From: Ampullaceana balthica
Taxonomy: Eukaryota; Mollusca; Gastropoda; Lymnaeidae
Assembly: GCA_944989445.1 (NCBI GenBank)
Contig: CALYLW010000136.1
Coordinates: 1,209,913-1,273,912 of the forward strand
DNA: 64,000 bases
Direction: 5' to 3'
A model generated the notes under the pieces. It was not told the origin of the DNA, did no database searches, and saw nothing but the letters and a program-made list of their open reading frames with translations. Both the position numbers and the translations under genes were made by a program. Positions 33,804 through 45,010 of this stretch are shown piece after piece. Positions within the stretch are counted from its first letter, which is position 1. Each line of letters opens with the position of its first letter.

Positions 33804-36800
33804 CTGATGAGAGAAAAATTAAATGAAATTAGAACTCAGCTAAACAGTTTTATTTGAACGCAACGTTTTAATGGAGGTGTCTAGGACAGAGGCAGCGTGA
33901 GAGAGAGGAAATGATGTACAACAGGGGGAAATAGTTCATTATATGGATAGGCAACATCTGTATCTGTAGTAAAACTGCCCGTGTTCTTTGTTAATGGTTG
34001 GGAACAAACAAGCTGATTCCCCGCTTGCGACGCCCAACGAGCCTCTGCTAATTTTAAATGGACGTTGTTGCATTTATAAATTTTCAAAAAATGTTTCAGT
34101 TTTCACTCCGATTTTTGAAGTCCTGGCCTGTTGGGATCTGGTAAGTTGGTACCTCTTGTTGTTAATGGCAACGCTATGTGATATACCGCTCATATTTTGT
34201 TCTAAGCTTCGACCAAAAAGTCACGTTTTTTTTTGCATTGAAATTTTCATCCCAGAATCACTATGTAACCTACACAACTGATGTTTTTAAAAAAAATTTT
34301 GTTAAGATTTCAAAACAAATTTCAGATCCTTCAGTAGATGCTAATTGTGCCCGATTCAAAGTCTGCAGTTATATCAAGTACAATAGTGAAATGTATGGAA
34401 AGTGATGTGATGTTTTGGTAATTCTCATTATTTTAAGTTTTCATCTTTAAAAAGTAAAAATAAAAAATCTATGAAGATATTCTCATGATACGGAAAACTC
34501 AAATCCACTCTCAACACTATCTCACATGAAGCAAATGAATTTATTCAAAATCTTAAAAGAGAAATTACCCTTGCAGATGACGTGTAGCTCCAGAGTTTCT
34601 ACATCTTCACTGTTGTCGTGATTGATGCGACACTCGTAGACACCTGTACTGTTGCAGTAGGCCACTTTCTTGACCTTGACCTCATGGCTGGAGGTGGAGT
34701 GGAAGTCCTCGACGCCGAGGGTAGTGTCTGGTGTCAGCATGACATTGGAATAAAACAAACCCCGTAAAAACAAAGTTTTTGACTATAAATCCCTTATATA
34801 TGAGACATAACTAACAGTATTGATTATTTTCGAAAGCGACAAACATTTACAGACTGAATCTGTCTTAACTCAACTTTGATTCATAACCCTGCTGGGAGAG
34901 GGGAGAAGTAAATTAGTGAAAGTAACAATGACAGACATGTAAATTAGTGAGCTTACTGAATGACAGGACTGTAAATTAGTGAAAGTAACGATGACAGACA
35001 TGTAAATTAGTGAGCTTACTGAATGACAGGACTGTAAATTAGTGAGCTTAACGATGGCAGGCGTGCAAATTAGTGAACCTTAATTTTAATGAGCAGCAGA
35101 CACAGAAACTATTGGTAACTAATGTTCCTCTACTTTATGGGTGGGGGAGGTGGTGGGTGTGTTGTACTGAGTTGACCTTAATAAATGTTGCCAACACAAT
35201 TGTTTGGGTTTTTTAAAAAAAAATGACTCACGTGATGACTTGGTCTTAATTACAATATGGGGATTGGAGTATCCGATGGCCTCACATTTAAACACAACTT
35301 GTGTCCCTGCCTCAACTACAACGAAATCTTTCTGGTTGTTCACTGTGAAGTTTCGTACTGGGTTGATGGAGTCTAGTTGGTACAAGTGATACAAATTTTT
35401 TTAAATTAAAAACATAAGGCCAAGAAATATTGTAGAAGCTGGAGATTATTAGCACTCTGGAGCATTAATATTTTATAAAAACAACTGACACTGACATTTG
35501 ATGTCTACCCTAGTATCTTACACTGACGTTTGATGTCTACCCTTGTATCTTACACTGACGTTTGATGTCTACCCTTGTATCTTACACTGATGTTTGATGT
35601 CTACCCTTGTATCTTACACTGACGTTTGATGTCTACCCTTGTATCTTACACTGACGTTTGATGTCTACCCTTGTATCTTACACTGACGTTTGAAGTCTAC
35701 CCTTGTATCTTACACTTACATTTGATGTCCGTCCTCATATCTTACACTGACGTTTGAAGTCTACCCTTGTATCTTACACTGACGTTTGAAGTCTACCCTT
35801 GTATCTTACACTTACATTTGATGTCCACCCTGGTATCTTACACTTACATTTGATGTCTACCCTTGTATCTTACACTTACATTTGATGTCCGTCCTCATAT
35901 CTTACACTTTCGTTTGATGTCTACTCTTGTATCTTACACTTACATCTGATGTCTGTCCTCGTATCTCACACTTACATTTGATGTCTACTCTGGTATCTTA
36001 CACCTATATTTGATGTCTTCTCTTGTATCTTACACTTACATTTGATGTCTACCCTTGTATCTTACACTTACCTATAAGTTTAAGGACAAAGCTTGTGGTC
36101 TTGTTGTAACATTGATTGTTGTCGAAGGCCGAGCAGACGCACGTCTGGCCGGACCACGATTTCTTCAGCTGGAACACACCAACAGCGACACCAACAGCGT
36201 TATCAAACTGCTTGCTTTTTGACTTTTCCACCTTGGTGGTGCCACATATCAAGTTGACGCTGGTGATTGTGTCGTTCGGATCATCGACTTTGCATTGAAC
36301 ATAGTCAGCGCTGTCCTGACTAATGCCGTCTGACAGTGTCGAAGGGCTCATTAAAAATGTGCCACCGTTCATTATCTCGGGTCCATAAACAGCCGAGACG
36401 ACTGGGGCTCCATTGGGGGTATCTGAGGAAGGTTTAAAATGCATGACATCAGTACAGCAAACATTTATTCAATTAATTACGCTGTATTGTAGAAATAATA
36501 CAATCGAAATGATTCACCCATACGAGGCACTCAGGTACGTTTTTTTCTTCCGTTTTTTGGTATTTAAGTTTCGTTATCGTTTACATGGTTGGCATTTAAA
36601 TGAACACGTTTTTTAAAAAACATGTTAGGTATTTCAATCATATTGCATACGTTTCTTTTCCTTAAAATTGTTCAGAATTTTCAGAGAGAAAAAGTTAAAA
36701 TACTTTCTATTTGATTGATTGTCACGGTAGATTTAGTTGTAATTAATTATTATTGGATTTTCGAAAATGAAAAATTGTAAAAACGACTTTTAGATTTTGG

Positions 36801-39598
36801 AAATGATTTGACAAAATATTGGATCCGATTGATAAGAATTGCTGATGAATTGATGATGATTTTAGGGTTAAATGGTAATGATTTAGTTAAATTGAATGTA
36901 TTTAGGAACAATTGTATGGAAATAATAATGTGTTGTTACGGACGAATTAACGATTGATTGATTAACGGTGTGGTTGAAACGACATGGCAATTGCAGTGAC
37001 ATCAATTTAGCAAGCAATATATAATATAGAATAGGACTGAGATAATTTAGCATGATATGGAGAGGTATTAGATACATTGGGATGCATGATATGGAGAGGT
37101 GTTAGATACATTGGGATGGTATATGGATAAAGTGAAGGTGATGGTATAGAGAAAAATTTAGGATGGCTTTCACGTGAACTGGGGACGACTTGGGGATCTT
37201 TGGGATAGGCTGGGGATAATTTGGGGGGATGTGTTGGAAATTAATTCTGTGATCCGGGAATGCAGGCGAAAGGAGCACTGATGGTTCGGAATTGAAGAGA
37301 GTGGCTGAGCAGACATAAGGCGCTGGCACCAAAAGATGATGATGTTGGAAAACAAGCGAGAGATGTTTTTGAGAATAATGTAGGAAAGTTCGTTGAATAT
37401 TAATTAGGGTATGGTTTGGATATACAATTGGGGTTGGGGGAGTGGTGGGCTAGAAAGACTTTAGGACGTTTTGGCTCATACCCTCTTTTATCTGTTAAAC
37501 GATCGCTGAAGCTGTTCTAAAAAAATTTGACGCAAAACCGTCTCAAGTATTCAAAATTTTATTACACAAAACTGCATTACTTAGATATGTCAATAAACCT
37601 AGCTGAAGATTTGACGTGTGTCAATAATTACACTATGGTCGTCAGCTGCGTCAAAGAAATTCGCTGTCAACTCTGCGGAATGTCAGTTGTTAAAGTTTTC
37701 AGATTATCATCACATACAGTTCCATAAATAAATTTTTCATTTCCGTCTAATGAGCTTTTTTCTTGTTAAGACATTGTTTTTTAAAGTATTTTAATTTTTG
37801 AAAATAGTTTACATATTATATCATCTACATTCAAACACAAATATTGTCATATTGTAACTGAAGAAAGTGTTTGGCAAAAGGCTTACACTAGTAAATAACT
37901 TTTAATTAATTTTTTTTGTTTTGTTATCTAAACAAGTTGTCTGTGTCACTTGAAGTCACTATTGGAGACATGTTAAACCACATGAGGTGACGTGTTGTTT
38001 GTGCCGTTGTTTCTACTCACATAATTCAGCGGTTTGATTGCATCCGTAGGCTGGGGAGTAAACATACGAACATATATTTAATATCATAGTGCCTGGACAT
38101 GAACGCCTCAACGGGAATATCTATTCTACTTGAACATCTCTATATGAACATCTCTTTATTAAAATTTCTACATGAACATCTCTAAATGAACATCTCTATA
38201 TGAACATTTCTACATGAGCATCTCTATACGAACATCCCTATGTGAACATTTCTACATGAACAACTCTATATGAACATTTCTACATGAAAATATCCATATA
38301 AACATTTTTACATGAATATTTATTACATTAACATCTATTCTACTTGAAGATTCCTACATGAACATCCTTACTTTAAAATTCATACATACGCATGTCTACT
38401 TGAATATCTCTACATTATCACATGAAAACGAAATCTCTACATAAAATATAGTTGATCCACTAACCTAAACTCAAAATTCGCCAACCCATTGTCCCATCAA
38501 CCACCTCCATTCTCCCCTTCCCATTCCCCGCCCACCCCCACAACCTCCTTTCAGTCATCACCTTCCACACATGTGTGAACTGACCCACACAAAACTTGAC
38601 CGGTTGTGTCCAGTGTCTGCCCGCGCTGCTGACGGCAACCAGCACAAGTCGACAACTAACAATGAGATTTTGGAAGGGTCACCTGATACCCCTTCCCTAA
38701 CCTTACAGATGTAAATTCAAGATACATAAGCTTATATTTCATTCCAACCTTCCCCACGCTATGTTATTTCACTACCGACGGCTGACCTTGTCACTGTAAG
38801 GCGTTGTAAGGGTTAAGATTGAACTTGCCACTGTCCCAACTACAGTTGAAGTGACCCGGTAGATTTATTCCTTGTGCACCCCACTTGTCATTATAAGCCA
38901 GAAGTCTATTCATAGAATCTATTAATAACTCGGTCACTCCCAGGAGGTGCCGAGGGGGCAGCTAGTTAGTATAGGTTCATTACTATGACAACGAAAGGTC
39001 TCGTTGAAATTAACTAAAACTTGCTAAAAACTTTAATTTTTATAAAATTTTAAATAATATAAGGTTAGATTATGTGACCTATTATATTACGTGAAATATT
39101 AACGTTCTGGCAGTCTAAAAATAGACCCAATGACCGAATGGGCTATGACGCTTTCCGTTCTTAGAAATGACAAGCCCCTATTCAACACAATCAAGTGGAC
39201 TTCTTTAAAGGACTACTGTGTCATTTTACCAACGATCCTGGGAGTTCAATAAAATGAAATGACACACAAAAACTCGTGAAGTTATACTTCACGAAAGGAC
39301 CTGCTTCGAGTAACCAATTCGGATTACGTTCTTTTACTTGCAATTGTTCATTTACAATAGACTATTGCCTCAATCAAAACTTTAATTTACTCTGTTTGTA
39401 TTAACTGTTATTTAATACATAAACAATTATTTCTTGTAAATCTTAAAGAATACCAGTAATACAATACTTGAAAATAGACAGCTTCATATATGAATATTCT
39501 TTAAACATGTAAGACAAATTATTTTAACTAACGTGGAAAACAAATAGCTTACCCAACGCAATCATTAGCCATTGTAGACATAGTATTAAAAAAGCCAT
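33709..39598 (-). CDS. Ig gene 1, complete model: two-Ig-domain surface protein, 263 aa
   Basis: Five coding exons on the minus strand: 39553-39598, 36072-36422, 35232-35372, 34569-34727, 33709-33803 (792 bases including TAA). All four introns interrupt in phase 1 with GT-AG borders. Predicted order: signal peptide 1-15 (MAFLILCLQWLMIAL), Ig-like domain 1 (about 16-132, cysteines 59, 75, 110, 112, 120), Ig domain 2 (133-232, C162 and C212 as the fold disulphide), then a hydrophobic stretch 244-258 and a tail of only RLRNL. Four N-glycosylation sequons: N65, N122, N140, N205. Phase-1 exons are typical of shuffled extracellular Ig domains. This is a cell-surface or GPI-type molecule, possibly a recognition or adhesion receptor; the ligand is unknown. 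A 5'-untranslated exon may lie at 42.8 kb. No stop or frameshift is seen. The function is inference. Confidence 0.75.
33804..34568. other. Ig gene 1 intron 4
   Basis: Ordinary AT-rich intron. The open stretches on either strand at 33880-34400 lack splice borders in the phase used by the gene. Confidence 0.6.
34569..34727 (-). CDS. Ig gene 1 exon 4: Ig half B
   Basis: 159 bases, acceptor CTGACACCAG before 34727, donor GTAATT after 34569, phase 1 to phase 1. Encodes TTLGVEDFHSTSSHEVKV, VAYCNSTGVYECRIN and the closing LELHVICKG. STGVYEC is the classic D/S-x-G-x-Y-x-C turn of Ig strand F. The acceptor lies about 20 bases from an inserted repeat. Confidence 0.8.
34749..34900 (-). mobile_element. 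truncated A element in Ig gene 1 intron 3
   Basis: Matches the 3' part of the AAATCCCTTATAT family (AAACAAACCCCGTAAAAACA, AAATCCCTTATATATGAGAC, ACAGACTGAATCTGTCTTAA). Its end supplies the pyrimidine-rich TTTGTTTTATTCC immediately upstream of the exon 4 acceptor. Confidence 0.85.
34905..35085 (+). repeat. 32-bp minisatellite in Ig gene 1 intron 3
   Basis: Five to six imperfect copies of GTAAATTAGTGAGCTTACTG plus AATGACAGGACT, with AAAGTAACGATGACAGACAT variants. Confidence 0.85.
35232..35372 (-). CDS. Ig gene 1 exon 3: Ig half A
   Basis: 141 bases, acceptor TTGTACCAACTAG, donor GTGAGT, phase 1 to phase 1. Encodes SINPVRNFTVNNQKDFVVVE, AGTQVVFKCEAIGYSN and PHIVIKTKSS: Ig strands A to C with the first cysteine. 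The usual strand C tryptophan is absent here (present in genes 2 and 3). Confidence 0.8.
35490..36071 (-). repeat. 32-bp minisatellite merging into the exon 2 splice donor
   Basis: About 18 copies of a 32-bp unit (plus strand ACACTGACGTTTGATGTCTA then CCCTTGTATCTT). Seven units read GTAAGTGTAAGATACAAG on the minus strand, with GTAAGT at 35714, 35810, 35842, 35874, 35938, 35970 and 36034, all in 32-bp register with the real donor at 36066-36071. Confidence 0.9.
36072..36422 (-). CDS. Ig gene 1 exon 2: whole Ig-like domain
   Basis: 351-base symmetric phase-1 exon, acceptor AAACCTTCCTCAG, donor GTAAGT. Encodes TPNGAPVVSAVYGPEIMNGG, DYVQCKVDD, VNLICGTTK, WSGQTCVCSAFDNNQCYNKT and the closing SFVLKLI. 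Five cysteines suggest an extra disulphide. The fold assignment is by pattern only; the sequence is more divergent than the split Ig domain. Confidence 0.75.
36423..39552. other. Ig gene 1 intron 1
   Basis: 3.1 kb. Holds a GATTTAG/ATTGATGA-rich stretch (36700-37500), a 14-bp minisatellite at 38100-38445 and a GC-richer stretch at 38460-38650 (minus strand RHWTQPVKFCVGQFTHVW), which lacks phase-consistent borders and was not called. Confidence 0.5.
38100..38445 (+). repeat. 14-15 bp minisatellite (TCTCTATATGAACA)
   Basis: About 22 degenerate copies of AACATCTCTATATG / AACATTTCTACATG. Confidence 0.8.
39553..39598 (-). CDS. Ig gene 1 exon 1: signal peptide
   Basis: ATG at 39598-39596 begins MAFLILCLQWLMIAL, then donor G|GTAAGC in phase 1. 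The coding exon is 46 bases. Upstream on the minus strand an acceptor (TTTCAATGTTTCAG) at about 39639 suggests 40 bases of 5'-untranslated sequence and a further upstream non-coding exon. Confidence 0.7.
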
Positions 39599-39639
39599 TG
39601 TGTCTAGTGGGGACTTCAAGAAAAGGTCACAATTCAATC

Positions 39640-41250
39640 TGAAACATTGAAAGTAATAACTGTTTTACTCTTAGAAAAAAACAGATGCTTATGAATATTA
39701 TTAACAACTCTTGTAATATTATGATTCTTCTATTATGATAGGTAAGTATATAACAATGATATTATTGTACTTGTTTTGACACCAATTTGTTTTTTTAAAT
39801 AAAAAGAAATTAAGTGGATGTGGGGGCAAGCATGCAAACTATTTCAGTCTTAATATTTAAAATATATAATTGACTCAGACAAGCCGTTAAATAAAAGAAG
39901 CAAATCGAAGGCTCAGACTTGAGGCAAAATTTCAAAATCATCCCACAATATTAGAGCATGAGGTCAGAGTAACTTTTGAGTCATAGTCTCTATGAAAAAT
40001 CTTTCTGAATTGGGGCAATGGCCTTTTTCTATGTGACGTGGAAAAAAAGGGAAGATAAAACAAGCTACAAGCTTTCAAAGTTATAAAACTTCTCCAGGCA
40101 ACACGATGAATGCATTTTTCTTGAAATAACATCATAGTTAAAAACTTTAAATAGTAGTAATTTTAGAAGAAAACACAAATGTCAACATTCAAACTCCGGT
40201 GTATCTGAAATTTAACGATATCTGTAACACAGAAATTAGAAATTCTATACTGAAGTTTTGCGTTGAAACCTGCCAATAAACATTAATTCATTTATTAAAT
40301 GAAATTTTATCGCTTCCCTTCTCGAGGACATAACATTATCAGTGATTTGATCACACGTGCATAAACAGAAATATCTATGGATAACATTCTGAGCTAAATT
40401 GCATATGACACCAGCAGAGATTAAGAATAAGCCTGATTTAACCAGACCGATTGAGCTCTTCGTTTTCCCTAGAGCCTAGACACTCTTGAATTTGTAAAGT
40501 CTCAAATTAAAGTGTCAGCTTAGCAAAGCAAATTGTAAAGGTTGACACTTTTTAGTTATTTCGCATCTAATGATGTAGAATGTTACCACGCCCGTATTCG
40601 ACTTCATATCACAATATAAATTTTCGCGATGTTAATTACGAGTATTGAAGCTTTTTGGATTCAATCTTAATCGCTAAGGTAGGCAACACAATAATTTCAG
40701 GTAAGGATAAACATTCATGTCGCCCCACGATTTGAAATGTCGGTAAGTCTTGGTACACCGGCGCAGGGGCAAAGTTTATACGATTCTCTTCTATTTGTAT
40801 CAGAAGTCGTTTTGAGCTACACAAAAAATGTATTTTCCCAATTGAATGATGTACTTGTCATTGCTAACATAATGATTTCCATTTCTTTAAAGCTGACCTT
40901 TTAGTTTGATTTAAACAAAAAAAAACCCAAAACCTGACGATTACGGATTGATGAATTAAATACCCCCCTACCCAGTACATTTTTTTGCAACTATAGTTCT
41001 CCCGCAAATACGCATAATGTCCCAAAAGCTTCATATACATACGTATACCCTCGTAGCCAAAAAAATTGCTTAATCTCCTAGTCCCACGGCTATTGACGTG
41101 CTACATTTCACGTGACGACGTCCCACTGAGCAGATGTTTAACCCCGAACAGCACTACACGCTTACTAAGCACTGTCCGTTGTTACGGTAACACAACCTAG
41201 ACCTAGGTTCTGCATTGACAAACTAAGTCCACCAGAAAACTACAAAACTC
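39640..41250. other. interval without a recognised coding exon
   Basis: AT-rich, probably the 5'-untranslated intron of Ig gene 1. Open stretches on the minus strand at 39938-40135 and 40636-40824 lack usable phase-consistent borders. Confidence 0.4.
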
Positions 41251-41406
41251 ATCAACCTAAGTCATTCGTTTGCCTGTCCCTTTGCAACCAAAAACCACGT
41301 GTCCAAAGTTTGAACGAGAAGCTTCCATTGACCATTGCCAACGCATCGGCCTATAGAACCGTTGTAGGTTATTCGCAGCTCCACCACTATTTCCAGTTTG
41401 TGACTG

Positions 41407-41620
41407 GACGATTGTGGCACACCGCAAGCATCCAATTACCAGACGATTGTGGACACACCGCAAGCATCCAATTACCAGACGATTGTGACACACCGCAAGC
41501 ATCCAATTATCAGACGATCGTGACACACCGCAAGCATCCAATTACCAGACGATTGTAACACACCGCAAGCATCCAATTACCAGACGATTGTGACACACCG
41601 CAAGCATCCAATTACCAGAT
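41407..41620 (+). repeat. 35-bp minisatellite
   Basis: Six copies of CGATTGTGACACACCGCAAG then CATCCAATTACCAGA, nearly identical. Confidence 0.9.
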
Positions 41621-42577
41621 TTACCATTTCACGATAAAAAGTGTTAGGTCTTCTAAAACACCAAACTTAAATTAAATTTTTTTTTGAAAAATTTTATCCA
41701 GCCAAATAATACGTTTGGCGCCAAAACATGTGGGGAAAATAAATTTTAAAAAGTCCCAAATCTGGCAACTCTGGCTCTGTGTGTAAGGCGGCCCTAGATG
41801 TAACGACCTGTTACTGTTTGTTAACCACCACCGCATCTGGACAATCTGGGTGACTGGTTTGCTTACTTGGGAGCGGGGAGCACACACGCCTTTGGAGGGC
41901 AAAGTTCAAACACATACACAGTGATTCCTTACTGAAGATTTTTTGTTGCGGTTACAAGATTAGAGAAATATCCGGGTGAATGACCTTGTGGAAGGCTAAC
42001 ACCTCTCCCATTTTTGTTTAGCAAACCTGGTTTTTTTCTCCTTAAACTTAAAGCGTTGTGACAATATGTAAATATGTATTTTAAAAATTGTTTTTTGAAA
42101 ATACACAGAATTACCCTGCCTTTTGTTTTCTTTTTTAAATTTATAAATTTTTTAAAGAGTAAATTACAGCTAATACTCACGATCAAATAAAATAATTTAA
42201 TTTAAAATGAATTTGGTGAAAAATTCATTCAATAAAGTTATATAGATGTATTTAAAAAATAATCAAAACATGTTTTTTTAAGTAGAAAAAGATTTTGAGA
42301 TAGCTTAAAATATTATTCATGAAGCCAACAGCCTTCAGCTGACTAGACTTCGGTTTTTGCAACCAAAGGCAAAGGGGGGCAATGAAGCACAGATGGTAAG
42401 CCAATAAAGAATCACTTTTTCCCTCTTATTGAGATCTCAGAGACTTAACCCCGAGTACATTAATTTAAACGTTCAAATTTTGTCACTAGCCTGTACCGTG
42501 GAATGAATTACTTATACAATTAAAAAAATAAATGAAACCTGTTTCAAATTTTGTTTGTTTGTTTGCCTTTGTTTCAG
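41621..42577. other. interval without a recognised gene
   Basis: AT-rich; nothing with splice or domain support. Confidence 0.4.
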
Positions 42578-42607
42578 TGGAGATTACAAGTCAAATTTGT
42601 CTGGAAA

Positions 42608-42664
42608 TGGGAATGTCATCGTCTGTGTTCTCCTCCGAGGGGGACACAGACGATGACATTCCCA
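42608..42664. other. 57-bp near-perfect palindrome / hairpin
   Basis: TGGGAATGTCATCGTCTGTG plus T (42608-42628) is exactly inverted at 42644-42664. The pairing can extend through six more positions, two of them G.U and four Watson-Crick, leaving a three-base CCG loop. It follows an acceptor-like TTTGTTTCAG (42577), and the phase-1 frame across it is open (EITSQICLEMGMSSSVFSSE then GDTDDDIPTC), so it may be transcribed. Confidence 0.85.
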
Positions 42665-42758
42665 CTTGTTTGCTGAGGTGTGATTGTCACATCTTTATAT
42701 AAAACTTTTTATTCAAATTACAAAATTTAAAGAGCGTCCAAATAAAATGAGTGCTTAC

Positions 42759-42900
42759 CTGTAACGGATTATTTGTCCCACTCACCTCGCAATTCACAGC
42801 GTCCAGCTCGTCTGGTTAAATCTCGAGTAAAAAGTTTTTCCAAACAAAATTTTGTGAGGCTGAACTCTCCTTGACCCGTCACGCGGACCAGGTCTTAGGA
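42759..42900 (-). promoter_or_regulatory. possible non-coding first exon with two splice donors
   Basis: On the minus strand ...GTGAATTGCGAG is followed by GTGAGT (42785-42780), and 27 bases further ...CCGTTACAG by GTAAGC (42758-42753): two good donors. GC content rises over 42760-43260. It could be the 5'-untranslated exon of Ig gene 1, whose signal-peptide exon has an acceptor upstream of its ATG. No TATA box is obvious. Inference only. Confidence 0.3.
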
Positions 42901-43244
42901 CCTCCTCACCACCTCATTTTTCTCTTCCCATACCCCTGTCACCCTTGAAAGTTTCATTACGTTAAACTTCCGGCATGTGAGGGAGGGTGGGGTCAGAGGC
43001 GATGGGGAAGATTTCGACAAGCCATTGACAACATTCGAAAAAGCCACCCTCTCGCCCCTTCTCCCTTTACACACCCACACACACGCACACTGTTGGGTCT
43101 TTGTGTTGGTCACTATTGTTTGTGGACTTTACGCTCCACTCCTTCCAACGCCCCTGGCGGCTGCTATCCAGGATTTTCGGTCTTCAACCGTTGAGTTGGA
43201 TTTTACCTTGTACACAGTGCCGCAACTACCAGCTAGAACTAGAC

Positions 43245-43422
43245 CAGCGGTCGGCAACCTGCGGCTCTTTCGATGTCAAGATGTGGCTCTCCAGATCCAT
43301 GCACAAATATTAATTATTATATTATTTTATTTTCAAAAACTCATATTGGCGGCTCTTTAAAAAGTGGAAAATTTTCTAAAAAGTAATTTTTGACTCTTCC
43401 GTCTGAAAGGTTGCTTCCCCTG
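43245..43422. mobile_element. hAT MITE, 178 bp
   Basis: Begins CAGCGGTCGGCAACCTGCGG and ends GGTTGCTTCCCCTG, with a perfect 8-bp duplication AACTAGAC (43237-43244 and 43423-43430). Confidence 0.85.
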
Positions 43423-43786
43423 AACTAGACATTCCTATAGGAATGTGTTCCATATACACCTAATTAAATGTGCTGGTTGTTTATTTGTAAACATAGATTT
43501 AGTCCCATATGTCGGTTACATTACTGTTTGGGTTTAATTTATTATTTTTATGGCATTTTTTGTTTCATGACAATTTTCACCCATTTTTCATAATGAAAAA
43601 AGAAATCAAATCTAGCTGAAACTTAAAAACGAATAAGTTGAATAAGTGAATAAACAGTTTCAACAGGGCGTAGGGAAATAAGAGTAACAAGAGCAAGAGA
43701 AAAAAATAAGTAACAAAAAAAGAGCGAAAGAGCAGTGGCAGTAAAGAGGGATTGAAAAGCAACACTAAAAGGTACAGACATAAATG

Positions 43787-43830
43787 ATATATATATATAT
43801 ATATATATAAATATAGATATTAAATATGAT
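43787..43830 (+). repeat. (AT)n microsatellite
   Basis: A run of AT dinucleotides with minor interruptions. Confidence 0.9.
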
Positions 43831-43986
43831 ATACAGTTGTACCTCAGTATGTGTCTTTAATCCATTGTATAGTTGTAACTGTAAATGTAACACATCTCTC
43901 ATGTCGTAGTCACAAAACTCCGCGATTCTTGAGAGAAAAAAATTGATAAAACAAAACACTGACGCAAACAGTTTATTGCTGTAAAC

Positions 43987-44164
43987 CAGAAGTCTTTAAA
44001 TTTTTTGCCGGAGGGCCGCATTAACTGTCAAACAGCAGTTTGGGGGCCGACTACAAACAGTTTTGAGGTAAACTACATGTAAGAATAGTAACTTTTATTT
44101 TGAGATTAAAAGGTCTCCAGGGGCCGGATGAAATGGCCCGCGGGCCGTAGTTTGGAGACCCCTG
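43987..44164. mobile_element. hAT MITE, 178 bp
   Basis: Begins CAGAAGTCTTTAAA and ends GTAGTTTGGAGACCCCTG. Flanks CTGTAAAC and CTGTAAAT differ at one base of eight. GGCCCGCGGGCC near the right end is shared with the 12132 element family. Confidence 0.75.
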
Positions 44165-44223
44165 CTGTAAATTTTTAACACATAAAATCCTTCCATACTC
44201 AAATGTGTTAGTATAATAAAGAA

Positions 44224-44419
44224 CAGAGGCGTCACTACGGGGGTGCGGACCAAACCGGATTTGACCATCCTAAGGAGTGACACTAAATGTCCCGTATATG
44301 TTCCCGCTTTTTGGGTCACGGCAGACTCGGGGGCTCGGGGGAGGTATATGCGGAAAGTCGTGAGGGCGTTACACCATGAGCTACCTCACCAGGCGACACC
44401 AACCCTAGTGACGCCTCTG
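44224..44419. mobile_element. hAT-like MITE, 196 bp
   Basis: Ends CAGAGGCGTCACTACGG and CCTAGTGACGCCTCTG are inverted; flanks ATAAAGAA and ATTAAGAA differ at one base. Confidence 0.75.
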
Positions 44420-44646
44420 ATTAAGAATCATAATAACAATAAGGACCTCCGGGTTATTACTACTTTATGGGTGCAAAAATGAGAGGAAACAAATCCCTGG
44501 ATGTACGTCAATAAGAATGTGACTGAATGTCGCTTAAAAAAAAATTCAATTATGACTGCTCATTGACATCAGGGTTCGATTCAAATTTACATGTCTTCTT
44601 GGGTTGGTTACACAAAGATGAGGGCATTAATCATCAACATACATAA

Positions 44647-44800
44647 CTAGGGGTTTTAGGGCGCCTACGGCGCCCACTTGGGATGTAGGGCGCCTAAGGC
44701 GCCCACTTTTTTTCCCCTAAAAGCGCAAGTAATTTATCCTTGTTGGATAAATACGAAATATTAAACGTCCTGAAATATACACAAAAGTATTTTATAATTA
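44647..44800 (-). mobile_element. Helitron-like 3' end with GGCGCC hairpins
   Basis: On the minus strand GGGCGCCGTAGGCGCCC is followed by TAAAACCC and CTAG (44647-44650). A second hairpin GGGCGCCTAAGGCGCCC lies just inside. The adjacent GCAAGTAATTTATCCTTGTT block recurs at 13430, 53960 and 62480. Confidence 0.65.
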
Positions 44801-45010
44801 TAAATCCTCAAATCCTCCTTTTACATCGCTCTCTTTTTCCAAAATTATAAGCTAAAACTATGACGTCATAAAATATTTTTTTTAGAATCTTTTAGAATTT
44901 TGTACACCTCCTGATGCGCGCCTGGTATGTATACTTAAATATAAGCTCAAAAAATGATGTCATAGCGATACGTATCCTTCAACCTTTGACTTGGGCTATT
45001 ATATTATTTA

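Noticed and set aside
38460..38645. Minus-strand stretch with KFCVGQFTHVW as an extra Ig exon of gene 1
   Set aside because: The nearest donor is phase 2 and cannot join the phase-1 exons on either side.
41257..41558. Open frames over the 35-bp repeat
   Set aside because: They only translate the minisatellite; 35 is not a multiple of three, so the reading changes from unit to unit.
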